64,000 nt of DNA from Diplocarpon mali (taxonomy: Eukaryota > Ascomycota > Leotiomycetes > Helotiales > Drepanopezizaceae): assembly GCA_024741835.1 (NCBI GenBank), contig JAENRP010000032.1:775-64774 (forward strand), written 5' to 3'. The notes under the pieces were generated by a model. That model was not told where the DNA came from. It made no database searches and saw nothing but the letters and a program-made list of their open reading frames with translations. Of the stretch, positions 32,262-42,485 are shown one piece after another (positions within the stretch are counted from its first letter, which is position 1; each line of letters starts with the position of its first letter). The translations under genes and the position numbers were made by a program.

Positions 32262-34406
32262 CTACTCTGCACCAATCAAGCTTTTGGGGAGGAAAGCCCA
32301 GATTGTACCCACAGTCGCCATCACCGAGCAAACTGCGATCAGCACATAGTCCAGAATCCTTTCTCTGAGCGGGATCTCCTTGCCAAAGATCTTCAAGTAG
32401 AACAGAAGCGGTAGAATAACACAGATGGTGAAGCACAGCGTGCTGCCCATGAAAGCCATGATGCTGTCGAAAGCCGGGAATATAATGGCGATAAGCACGA
32501 ATATGACTACGACGAGTATCCGGATGAAGATTTTGAGGATGCCGCGCGTATAGCCTGAGAGCCCCGTCAAGGCGGGCGAGTCGGAGACGGAGAGGTTGTC
32601 GAGACCGCTGAAGACCTCGATTGTGGAGACGATCGGGCGCGCGTTCAGCGGGACCTTGGTAAGAGGGATGATGGCAATGAAAATGCTCATTATGATGGAG
32701 AGGACACGCGGGTATCCGGGCGTGTTGAGCAGGTTAGCGGTGATCTCGGTCATGATCCCGTCGCCGAACATGAGAATGCCTGATACCATTGTTGCGCAGT
32801 CCAGCACGTACGTGAAGGTGAAGGTCACCTTGACGGCGCGCTTGAACTTGTGCGGATGGCGCATGTCCCGATAGATATTAGGGAAGACGGAGTGACCGCC
32901 CCAGGGAGACATGAGGAGGCCGAAGGATAGAGGCAGAGTTAGCCAGTTGCTGGGGAAGAGGTATGTCTTTGCTGGCTCGCGAAGGGAGCCCGGGGTGTGT
33001 GGCTTGTAAAAGCCATCGATGAAGACGATCGAGACAACTTGACAAATAATTAGCAAAAGCATCTCAGAAGCCGCAACATCGAGGAGGGTTGTCCGTGGTG
33101 AGCCGCACTTACTGCAAAAACAGGAGAAGATCCCAAGCACGCTACTGAAACTGAGTAACCGCAATGGAGTAAAGTTCAAAGGTATCAAAAGGATACCACA
33201 TAGTATCTTCCACTGGTTGACACCAACGCCGGGAATCAGAAGATCCAGGGTATCCGCAAAAAGCACGACTAATGCAACGCACGCTGCAAGGAGCTCCATT
33301 GTGAAGAGTACGCTGGTAGCTATCCGAGCTTTTTGTCCGTAGGAGACATAGGCTAGATCCGCAAAGGTAATCAGACCAGCATCTACATCCATACACTTGG
33401 TCAGCACTGTTGCTGTGTATGCTGTGACTAAAGCAGAGAATGCTAGAAACAACATTCCACATATCCAGCCAGAATATCTGATTCCCATCGGAAGACTGAG
33501 AAGTCCTACTCCAATGAGGACATTGGTTGAGTTGAAGATGGTCTGCGGCAAGGTGGATTGACCTGCTACAGCAAGCACAATCTTTCCGTCCTGCTCTACC
33601 TCCTTTACGAGAATAGGTTCCCGACCACCTTCAGCACGAAGCATCTGCTTTGCTTGCTGTTTTTTCCATAATTGACCAGCATGTACCATCGAGGACTCGC
33701 TTAAGCTCGATCGGATAGTTCCATAGGATGTCCCAACTGCTCCAGACAAAGGGGTAGCCAGGTGGGGTGGAGTAGCAAACATAGGAGGGCTGCCTCTGAT
33801 GCTCCCTTGTACACTTGTACCCAGGCGCATGCGTTCAGCCTCCTTGGGATTTAGAGGGCAGGAAGTTGTAGGATGGGATTCCGGCAAGATTGACTCGTCG
33901 TCCACAGCATCCTCAGGGCTTCCATGTTCTTCCAAATGTGCCCTGATTAGGGACGTCCGTGGGAGCTGCCCATATTCTGCATCCGTCCTACCATAGTCCA
34001 GTGTATCTTCGAAAGCCCAGTCTTGATCGAGGATGAATGAAGGCCGATGCGGGGTAACTTCCGGAAAACCTGCTGCTCGAGTCCAACTCCTCGCAAAGTT
34101 TTCGATACTGTTTACTCCTCCAACCTGGGCGAGAGAGTTCAAACGGAGGCCAATTGAAGATCTAGAGCTCCCGTTAATCAGGACGGCAGCGCAAAAAGAG
34201 ACCGAAACCGACCTTCGTCTTCGGAGCTCGCCCTGTTGGTTATTCTCGCTTCCTTGCCTACCGGGCGTTTCCAGCAAGGCAGAAGTCTCGTCTTCTTCGT
34301 GCTCACCGAAACGTACGCTTCTCCCGGCAGCCGAGCCTATGGAGCCTCTATCAGGCGATGTTCCATATTCATACTCGTCCCAATTCGTGGGGTTTCGGGA
34401 CGTCAT
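32262..34406 (-). CDS. Vacuolar amino-acid transporter (AVT1-type, AAAP family)
   Basis: This H+-coupled neutral amino-acid transporter is expected in the vacuolar membrane. Exons 34406-34213, 34167-33113 and 33037-32262 give 674 residues. Both introns (45 and 75 bases) are multiples of three without stops, so the unspliced frame is also open. I infer splicing because removal restores the family sequences ELRRRSSRSSIGLRLNSLAQVGG and GIFSCFCIVSIVFIDGFYKP. The first 250 residues are a disordered, Ser-rich cytosolic tail. The transmembrane domain opens with the family block LPQTIFNSTNVLIGVGLLSLP and has about ten or eleven helices. MTSRNPTNWDEYEYG at 34406 is the preferred start; an upstream ATG at 34460 is possible. 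Confidence 0.92.
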   Translation of the reverse strand: MTSRNPTNWDEYEYGTSPDRGSIGSAAGRSVRFGEHEEDETSALLETPGRQGSENNQQGELRRRRSVSVSFCAAVLINGSSRSSIGLRLNSLAQVGGVNSIENFARSWTRAAGFPEVTPHRPSFILDQDWAFEDTLDYGRTDAEYGQLPRTSLIRAHLEEHGSPEDAVDDESILPESHPTTSCPLNPKEAERMRLGTSVQGSIRGSPPMFATPPHLATPLSGAVGTSYGTIRSSLSESSMVHAGQLWKKQQAKQMLRAEGGREPILVKEVEQDGKIVLAVAGQSTLPQTIFNSTNVLIGVGLLSLPMGIRYSGWICGMLFLAFSALVTAYTATVLTKCMDVDAGLITFADLAYVSYGQKARIATSVLFTMELLAACVALVVLFADTLDLLIPGVGVNQWKILCGILLIPLNFTPLRLLSFSSVLGIFSCFCSKCGSPRTTLLDVAASEMLLLIICQVVSIVFIDGFYKPHTPGSLREPAKTYLFPSNWLTLPLSFGLLMSPWGGHSVFPNIYRDMRHPHKFKRAVKVTFTFTYVLDCATMVSGILMFGDGIMTEITANLLNTPGYPRVLSIIMSIFIAIIPLTKVPLNARPIVSTIEVFSGLDNLSVSDSPALTGLSGYTRGILKIFIRILVVVIFVLIAIIFPAFDSIMAFMGSTLCFTICVILPLLFYLKIFGKEIPLRERILDYVLIAVCSVMATVGTIWAFLPKSLIGAE

Positions 34407-34593
34407 AGTACTCGTTACAACAGTTCGCCCGTCCTCCTCGTTCCTGATGTTACAAAACACGTAGCCACGAAGGGGAGAAATCTCTCACGCCGGAAGAAGA
34501 GCTCTCTGGGGGCAGGAATTGGAGCGGGCTATTGGCTGGCTAATATCATGTGTAGCAAGTGACTCCTCGGAGATCGGAGGGCAGCAAACGCTG

Positions 34594-34826
34594 TCACGCA
34601 CTTGGCTTGTATCTGCGAGACGTTGTCGTTATCAGGCTGATCAGGATGAAAATTTGCGAACCTGAAAAGGCGAAAACCTTTCCAACATTAAAGGGTTCGG
34701 CATCGGTGGGAGGTGTAGGTACGTAGAGGTTCCTGGGGTCAAATTTGGACCGATCCGACGACGCCGATAAGAAAATCCACAAGGTGCCCAGGAAGATCCC
34801 TGTATAGAGATACGGAGGTACAGCGG
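34594..34826 (-). CDS. Possible exon of a small membrane protein, unidentified
   Basis: I do not recognise this frame. After a plausible TTTAG acceptor it reads AVPPYLYTGIFLGTLWIFLSASSDRSKFDPRNLYVPTPPTDAEPFNVGKVFAF, with one membrane-like segment followed by a Pro-rich loop, which looks coding rather than random. A second hydrophobic stretch (SGSQIFILISLI) follows before the stop, but the final portion may be intron. There is no ATG in the exon. The nearest upstream ATG exon (about 34966) does not join in phase with its GTAAGC donor, so I cannot build a complete gene. It could also be a relic. Confidence 0.3.
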
Positions 34827-35766
34827 CTAAATAGGTTGTTAATACAGTATCAACCCAACCCTTTCCCCGTCGAAATTAACGATAACAAATGGAAAGACAT
34901 TCAAAACCCATTGGCGGCTGAACCAGTGAGCTTACTCTGAAAGACTATTCCGGTCTATTTTGATCATTAGTTTGTTATCAGAACTACATGGTGTTCAAGT
35001 ACAGGTGTCTAGGGACCCCCCTGTCGAAAGGCTACTTGACCGCTGTACCTCCGTACCTTACCAGGTAAGGCCTGTATGCATGTCCCATGGTATGCAGAAC
35101 GAAGCGAGCGCATGGCTTGCGGAGGAGATTAAAGTCAACAAACCTGCTTCTCTTTTCGTGGCCGTTCTCCACAATTGGTACATCAAGAAAAATGAGCACG
35201 GAACAACATCTGAAAGTTCGTCTATTCGTCCCTCGAATTCGTAATTTCTACTCGTGCCCCGAGTGGAGTACTTGCTGACAGTCATCTAGTGCATCGAAAA
35301 GTGCACGATCATTTCTAAAGTGGGTAGCCGACGTTTATTGTTGAACTACTCTACACAAGCGGCGTACGATGTGTTCTCTCCGCCATGCTCCCTTCACATA
35401 CTTAATTCACCGAGGACTAGTTGTGCATGTTCCGACCATGGTATTCCATTGTGGCGGTCTCGACTCTCGACTTTGGTCAGAACCTGGGCGATACCGGGTC
35501 GAGACTTCACTTGCCCAAACATTATCAAAAGTAGTAGATCCCATATTGGACCCGGCATCCAGTATCGGGAATATGTCTTCCAGCTTCTGCAAGGTATAGT
35601 CTTGTCAGCTCCGAACTTTCAGCGCTTGAGTAGGAGGGAGCAAGTCCCAGACGACCCATAAAGACGGAACACCCCGGCATCAAGACTCCCTCCGTAAGCA
35701 CACAGTTTTGAAAACATTAGGGGAGTAACATCCCGGCACATCGCCATCAATACCGATCATATATCC
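34827..35766. other. Region without a supportable gene upstream of BMT2 3' end
   Basis: Short open frames on both strands between the possible small membrane gene and BMT2 have no recognisable features. It probably contains the promoter and any 5' exon of the small frame at 34594-34826, and the 3' flank of BMT2. Confidence 0.4.
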
Positions 35767-36648
35767 TCACAATCGCTGTCCCCCTCTCAGGACGATGGCA
35801 AAGTTGTTTCTCGACCCCCCTGACCGAAGCTCATCCTTCTTGAATGGGGTAGTCTGTAACGGCTTCACCGATTCCATCCTCCATAAGTAATAGACGATTT
35901 TGTGGGAGAGCTTCTTTTTGATCTGAGCATATCCCAAACTCTTCATGATACTCTCTAGTTTCACCTCGTCCAAGTACCGGGAATTGACCACACAGGGCGC
36001 AGGGAGAACCAAGAACAGGCTTGGAAGATATTCCCCTAAGCCGTCGGATGGTGTTGTGGTTCTCAAAAATTTCAGGGTTCGGAGTAACATTTCGCCTCTT
36101 CCCACCGGATCTGGAACGTAGTTTAGAACAAGAGAAAGACTGATGATATCGAATTGCTCCATGTCGTCAAGTGGGACAGGTCGTTGCATGAAATCCTGTT
36201 GTTTGATGCCTTCTGCTTGGCTGTTCAAATCGATCCTCTCCACCTCGAATAATCGTGACCTCGAACATGCATTCCCAACGCTCAAGGCCCCAATTTCCAG
36301 TAAACGAGCTGGCTGCCCTTTCATCTCGTGATCTCTGAGTACTGAGATCACAGGTTCAAGCCACTCCATCAATATTTTGGAAGAGTCCCCACCTCTCTCG
36401 CTGGTCTGGCCTGTGAGACTTGCCCGTTGGTAGCTCTCAATGCCTCCTTGGAGCTCAATCTGCTCTGCGATCACGGCAGCCTTTACTTCGTCTCCATCTG
36501 CAACGGCCTTTGCCTTCTGCTTCTCAAGGGTATGATAAGTCCGAATGAGAGTTCTAGTTGCTTTGCTGGAACCCGATCGTAGAGGCTTGATAGTTGGAGG
36601 CCTTCCTTGGGACAGAGACTTTAACTTGGTTACTTTCTTTCTTGCCAT
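35767..36648 (-). CDS. BMT2: 25S rRNA adenine-N1-methyltransferase
   Basis: This is a nucleolar S-adenosylmethionine-dependent methyltransferase that places m1A on 25S rRNA. The intronless frame encodes 293 residues. It has a Lys/Arg-rich N-terminus, then a Rossmann-type motif LLEIGALSVGNACSR, the acidic RIDLNS strand, DFMQRPVP and DIISLSLVLNYVPDPVGRGEML, which is the family's catalytic-region sequence. The C-terminus ends SRNNFAIVLRGGQRL, also characteristic. It is head-to-head with RPL25, 172 bases away, pairing a rRNA modification gene with a ribosomal protein gene. Confidence 0.9.
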   Translation of the reverse strand: MARKKVTKLKSLSQGRPPTIKPLRSGSSKATRTLIRTYHTLEKQKAKAVADGDEVKAAVIAEQIELQGGIESYQRASLTGQTSERGGDSSKILMEWLEPVISVLRDHEMKGQPARLLEIGALSVGNACSRSRLFEVERIDLNSQAEGIKQQDFMQRPVPLDDMEQFDIISLSLVLNYVPDPVGRGEMLLRTLKFLRTTTPSDGLGEYLPSLFLVLPAPCVVNSRYLDEVKLESIMKSLGYAQIKKKLSHKIVYYLWRMESVKPLQTTPFKKDELRSGGSRNNFAIVLRGGQRL

Positions 36649-36820
36649 TTTGTCGAGTCAAAGATACTGACACAAGCATCATGGTAGACTCAAATCGGCA
36701 GCAGTAACGTGACACAGCGCCAAGGCTGCACTAGCGAGAATTTCCACACAATGCCAAATCGCTCTCGACACATTTTTCCTGGCCAACGACAAATCGCCAA
36801 ACTCTACAAACACCTTCAGA
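36649..36820. promoter_or_regulatory. Bidirectional promoter BMT2/RPL25
   Basis: 172 bases between start codons of two ribosome-production genes. Shared control is likely from the spacing alone; no known ribosomal-protein promoter box could be assigned with confidence. Confidence 0.5.
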
Positions 36821-37584
36821 ATGGCTCCCAAGGACTCAAAGAAAGGTAGGGAATTCTTCCCAATCTAATCAGCGCCTGCCAGTCTGGCGCGTAATTCTGC
36901 AATTTCTATTAAACTCTTTAATTTCGAAAGCGAGTTCGGTCAAAATGCGACGTCACAAGGGGGAGGATGCGCACCAGCAGCAGCAGATTTTGCGAGTTCA
37001 TCTAGAGCGATTGCTGATGCGTAAGTGAAATAGGTGCCGCCGTTAAGGGAAAGGGCAGCAAGCAAGCCAGTGCAGCTTCTAAGGCTGCCTTGAAGGGAGT
37101 AAGTTCAATCATTACTCACACTTTCCCCTCATTGCTAATGAACTTCAGGTTCACTCTCACAAGGTCCGCAAGGTCCGCCTCTCGACCACATTCCACCGAC
37201 CCAAGACTCTTCAACTTTCCCGCGCACCAAAGTACCCACGCAAGTCGGTTCCTCATGTGCCCCGTCTCGATGAGCACAAGGTCATCATTCACCCTCTCAA
37301 CACTGAGAGCGCCATGAAAAAGATCGAGGAGAACAATACCCTTGTTTTCATTGTTGACATACGCGCCAATAAGAGGCAGATTAAGGAGGCCCTGAAGAAA
37401 CTGTATGATATTGACACTGTCAAAATCAACACCCTCATCCGGTAAGCTCGCACCTCAAGCACATTCACAGAGCTTTACTAAAATGAAATAAAATAGTCCT
37501 GATGGGTCCAAGAAGGCCTTTGCGCGCCTGACCGCTGACGTCGACGCTCTCGATATCGCTGCTACCAAGCTCGCCATTGTCTAA
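36821..37584 (+). CDS. RPL25: 60S ribosomal protein uL23 (L25/L23a)
   Basis: This is the ribosomal protein beside the polypeptide exit tunnel that docks the signal recognition particle and nascent-chain factors. Exons are 36821-36845, 37034-37098, 37149-37441 and 37497-37584, totalling 156 residues. The Lys/Ala-rich eukaryotic N-terminal extension ([20 protein letters not shown]...) spans the first two exons. The conserved body follows: [19 protein letters not shown], then [23 protein letters not shown], then ending in KLAIV. Intron 1 is 188 bases, longer than the usual 50-60, as is common in ribosomal protein genes. Confidence 0.96.
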
Positions 37585-37976
37585 GTGTGTGGCGATAATT
37601 TGGTCTGCATCATTTGGAATGGGGTTACGATATGGTTACGGGTTGTCCTGGCAGGGTTCCGTGGCTACGGATTCAGTAGTCAGTTGCATTTAAACGGCGT
37701 AACAGAGCGACGTACCAAACGGAATTTGCACAAAAGTGCCTTCAATCCAGATGTACACTCTTACCAACAATCATGCTTTGACTTCTTTTCATTGTGACAC
37801 GTCCTCTGGTAACTGCTACTGGGACTTCCGATTATCGAATTTTCATGTCCATATCCATATTATACACTGATCTGAGTTTGACTCCAGAGCTTTATCAATG
37901 CATTTACACCCGTACTCTCCATACCTCCCAAAAGTTAATTTCAAGGAGGCGCTTATCCATGTCAGTATGCCTTTCA

Positions 37977-38400
37977 TTAAAACCTCGAGTTGTTCATGTT
38001 GTCCAACTGCTTGATAATGGCGAAATTCGCATCCAAGTACCTATCCACGCAATTCCTCGCACATGACTCTTCATTCTTTTCCAAAGCGCCGTTCTTAATA
38101 GTCCCGGTTACGCACTTCTTCCAACAGATATCGGTGAGGGTGTGTACCGCTGTACAAAGCAGACATGTTAGCAAAGGTCCGTCAACATTGGCCTGCAACA
38201 GAAAGATGACCCAAATGAGACTCGCATAGCGTATGAGCCAGTGATTGGCTAAACTATCTTCTAAATCGGGATAACTGACTCTGCTGTATCCTAGCCTTCT
38301 GGCTCTCGTTCACTATGAACTGTTGCAGTTCTTGCTTGTCCTTTGGCGTCAATTTCGAGAGGTCAATGTTGCCATCGAGGGATGAACTTGAAGATTCCAT
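37977..38400 (-). CDS. TIM8: Mitochondrial intermembrane-space chaperone Tim8
   Basis: This small TIM protein works with Tim13 to escort hydrophobic precursors to the TIM22 route. Exons 38400-38280 and 38149-37977 encode 97 residues; the 130-base intron has a GTCAGT donor and CTAAC branch. The twin CX3C motifs are intact (CWKKC and CARNC, 16 residues apart), flanked by HTLTDI and the C-terminal FAIIKQLDN block. The N-terminus DLSKLTPKDKQELQQFIVNESQKARI is typical of Tim8. The exon junction reads RIQQ-T-VHTLTD. It converges with RPL25. Confidence 0.94.
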
Positions 38401-38776
38401 GCTTGATTGCTAGGGGTTTTTCTGTAGGAAAGTTGTTTGTGTTATCCAGTCCACGGGTATTGCAAGCTCTGTGAAAGTAGGTTCGAGCGCAACAAATTTT
38501 TGACTAAAACAGAGAATGTCCTGGTTGGTGATGTTGGCCCGAGCGCAGTTTAATCAATTCCGCCTCAATCAAGGGCTGAGCTCCTACCTACCCGTGTAGG
38601 GTTGTTGGAATTTTTTCCGTTCGATTTTAGGGTCAACATAAAGCCGCAACTTTGGTGGATGCTTATGCTTCCACCTGATCATTTTCAGGTGTGGTTTTTT
38701 GTTTCATCTAATTTCTATTTTGGCCCCATCTGGCTTGAGGTTCTTGCCAGTTAACAGGTCGGCAAAATCAACGAAC

Positions 38777-38815
38777 NNNNNNNNNNNNNNNNNNNNNNNN
38801 NNNNNNNNNNNNNNN
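38777..38815. other. Assembly gap (39 N)
   Basis: A run of 39 N. True length and the adjacency of the flanks are uncertain. Confidence 0.99.
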
Positions 38816-39620
38816 AAATTAAAGGCAGTCTCATACCGCCGGAAGCTTTCGAAGCGCATCTGAAATTATGTGTAGAGAATACTCTATTATGCTAAACGTC
38901 GCGAGGATGTTTGACGATGTTTGGGCTATGAAGCTGACCGGTAGAGATCCATAATGAAGTATGTGATGCGGTGCTGGTCCGATATCCGATATAGCCCTTG
39001 GACAGTGGGCACTCTCGTGGTATTCCACTGAATTGCCTCGCTATCGCTAATACGTGTCTGATAATAAATTTTGAATTATCCAGATCACGTTTCTCTTGTT
39101 CATACCTTGCAGCCAAAGATCAACCATCCCAGTCGATACCAACATAATATCAACACAGCCCTGAGCACCATCATTTCTGGTCATTCAGGACGCTACGGCC
39201 CAGCTCTCATATTTCTACATATATGTGGTAGCTCCCGGTATGCTCCCACGCCTATCATGCTACATATTACCACCCTAGCATTATGGTTCAAGAATGGAGC
39301 ATGTGTACGACCCAACTTCACCAGAGGCCTGCTCGAACGAAACCCCCACTCAAGAAATTGGCGCTCTGATTCCAAGACCAGAGGTCAACGAACTCTCCCA
39401 TATTCGGTCGTTCATTATATAGGCGAGGAAGTGGCACAGCTTGTCGCTGGCAGATATTAGGTATATGAATCAAAAGGAGCGTTGCGCTGGCGCCATAGCC
39501 GCTTAGCTTTTATTTGAACTTTCAGCATACGGAAGTACCTGTTCGACTTCAACGATGAATGGCAACTAACTTGTAACATAAGCTTAGCTTGGATATGGAA
39601 TGGCCGAGGACACCGCTATG

Positions 39621-39645
39621 TACCTAGGCGTTATGCGCCTAGGTA
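39621..39645. repeat. Inverted repeat, 10-bp arms, 5-base loop
   Basis: TACCTAGGCG (39621-39630) and CGCCTAGGTA (39636-39645) are perfectly complementary around TTATG. Each arm contains a CCTAGG palindrome of its own. Confidence 0.85.
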
Positions 39646-40163
39646 TGTGCTCAGGAAAATTGCGGTATCGATCTCGATATGTTCGGGTATTTGGACAAAG
39701 TAGAGGCACCACGGAGGCTTAAGTAAGAAATCCTCAAAACGTGAAGTGCGAAGATGACCCTGATTGTGGTGTTCTCGTTCAACACATGAAGGCACCTGAA
39801 TCCTGGACAAATTTTTCGGTTTTCGCTATGGCTCCACTTCACAGCGATATGGACTGAAAATTTAAGACTTTTTAGGTTTACATGCACCACCAGTGTCCAC
39901 ATGTACGATGGAATAATTTACGTTAGTTTCTTCATGAGCTAGAGCCCATTGTCAGCTCTCTCTTGGCGGCCATCGAAGTCATTATTGCAGGCTACTATAT
40001 CATGCTCCATTAACCATGGCTGAGAATGTGACTTATCTGAGAAAATGATATATCCTCCCGAGCTGAATGACGCTGCCATAATCCTCACCGCGGAGTTTTA
40101 TTTGCAAACGGTATTTTACAGAAACTGCCGCAAAGTAGCGAAAATGCTGAATACATTTGACAT

Positions 40164-42221
40164 TCACTCAGAGGGCGTATCGGACTCACTATCTGGCTCT
40201 CTGAAAAGCGTGAACTCAAACTTCCCGTCCACCTTATCCTTGATGGCATGCCTAATAAGACCCTCCTGACGCTCGCTCAGGGCATTTTCGGGACTTTGAT
40301 TCATGACTGAAAGAAGCAAACCTCGATTAGAGTCCTGGAGCATTGAGATGTAACCAATGATCGCATTGAAACGAAACGAAGTAACGGCGTGGATCTGTGT
40401 GACAGAGTAAGCGTTTGGAAGAAGCCGAGACATGCATTCCGAAAGCAAGCAGTCGTTTCAGAGAGCGAGTACATACGTTAAGACTGCGTAGGTTGCGCAG
40501 ACGTGCCACACCAGGCCACAAAGCGTCATTAACATCATAGCCGCTAAAAAATAACTCCTCTAGTTGCGGAAGATGGGATACCAAACTCAAAATCTCGGTT
40601 GTTCTGAAATAGTCGGAAGTACTGAGAAGGTCTAGGTACTTAAGATTTGTCAATTGACAAATGGATGTGACCAAGATGTCGATATCGTCGCGGAATGCAG
40701 TCTCTGGGTCTGCTCGCAGCTCCAAAGACTCGAGGGAAGTTTGGTGCGACAATGCTCTATGAAAATCCTGGTTTCCAGCCCTAGGTAGCAGAGGTGTTAG
40801 TAATTCACACCAAGAAGACTGAGTGGAGTAGTAGACATTCCTGCGAACTTCAAGCGAGGCTACAACAGGAAAACTTACAAAGGATAACCAACGACCTGCA
40901 ATCTTTTAAGTCGGATGTCGTTCTTCAAGCAGACTTGAGTAAGAACATTAGTCACACCAACAAAATTCCTTAACAGAAGCTCCTGCAGCCCATAGCATTT
41001 ACCCAGCCAGACAATGATTTCTAAATATATATCATTCTCAGTGGCTTCTAAGTCAACAGATCCTTCAGCATCAGAGAGTTCGATGACCTCTAAAGCCTTA
41101 CATCCTCGAAGGAGGGACAAGTGTTTGACGGTATCAGCTGTTGGAAACTCGAAATCAGCATCGCCATTTCCAGCCAGGGTTTTCTCTCAAGATGAAAACT
41201 TTGTGTAAGGAATACCAGCAGTTCTTCTAAAAAAAACCGATATAATTAGAGTAAGATTGGAACACCTACATCGTAGACCATCTAGTTTTAGCCTTTTCAA
41301 CGATTGTGAATGGTGGTTTAAGGATAGGAGTGTCTCGGAGCCCAATGCACCAGCACTGAGTGCGGTAAAGTATCGAAGTGTATTGGCTCTTAAGCCACTG
41401 CAGAAAGAGGCTACATCATGATCGGCATTATTTTTTAAGCAGGTAAAGAATGTCAGATCATCGAAGTTGAAGCAATTTTCTGAAATAGCATCGGCAACGC
41501 TTCGACTCAAAGCAGCACCATCCCATAAAGTCATGCTCTTCAAATTCGGTAGACGGCCAGTCCATTTTGCGAGAGCATCGCTACGGATATTGCCTGAGAG
41601 ATCTTCGACGGCAGCCGTGGCGTGATTCAAACTTGCAGACTTGCTGACATATCGCGTAATTGATTCTCCTACCAACTCCAAGATAATGGGAACATCAAGA
41701 CGCTTATATCCCTTAGAGCCTCTTATCTTGAGCTTCATTGGCGTCTCTTGAGGCTTCGAGAAAATTTCCATATCACCGGCGAAGAAGGTACCTTGGGCAT
41801 TGTCTCGAAACCGGGGTTCTTCGAGTAGCTCGGCCAGATTCCTCAAATCAAGGGATCGGATATAAAGACAATACGGATAAGCAGTAACTTCAAGACTCGA
41901 CCGAATGACAGACTTCCATAATAAAGCCCACTTGAGGAGTGTTCTTCTCTGAGCGTCTATTCGCCCTTCGAAAGTTATGTTCTGGCTGATGTCTGCATCG
42001 TTGCCTTCACTGCTGATTATAGTTGACTGTTGATGTATTCTTGATTGGTCAGCATGACCAAGGCTCCATCGGATCGTATCTACTTACCTATATAGCCAGA
42101 GAAGAGCGGGTTGGGCCAAGGTCTTGCCGGTCAACGCGCAGGAAAACAAAGTATTGAAGTCCTGTAGCTTGGATACCTCCTCGCATACCAGGTGAAATAT
42201 GTCTGCTGGTAGCCGGATCAT
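40164..42221 (-). CDS. F-box/leucine-rich-repeat-like protein
   Basis: This is probably a substrate adaptor-like protein of unknown target. I assemble five exons: 42221-42088, 42039-41270, 41137-40879, 40780-40477 and 40394-40164, encoding 565 residues. The N-terminus MIRLPADIFHLVCEEVSKLQDFNTLFSCALTGK resembles the F-box helices of fungal F-box/RNI proteins. The rest has repeated leucine-rich segments such as LPNLKSMTLWDGAALSR, LKRLKLDGL, LQELLLRNFVG and LEELFFSGYD. Three introns are longer than the local norm (132, 98 and 82 bases). In the 132-base intron the near acceptors give a stop, so I chose the CAACAG at 41138. The F-box is weakly conserved, and the role is inferred. Confidence 0.68.
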
Positions 42222-42485
42222 GTTAGCAACAGCTGATTATTTCTGATTATCAGAGTATATCCTGATGCAATGGACTTCAAAGATCACTTGATGCCGAGTG
42301 CCAAAAATATTTCCATTGTTTTGATGAAGGGCAAGGAGAGCGGGGCAAATTGTGGGATTCGCCCCGGCGCGTCATGACGCGACGCGGCCCGTGCTTTGTA
42401 ATCGCCAAAGTCATGGGCTTGGTCATTGATGATTGACATGCATCCTCTAAATGTCCATTCCAACTATCAGACAGTAAGTGCCAAG

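Larger units (their letters stand above)
38401..40163. other. Gene-poor region with assembly gap
   Basis: The stretch between TIM8 and the F-box/LRR-like gene includes a 39-base N gap. Sequence right of the gap (38816-39480) contains scattered short frames on both strands with no recognisable domain; it might be decayed coding DNA. A palindrome lies at 39621-39645. Confidence 0.4.
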
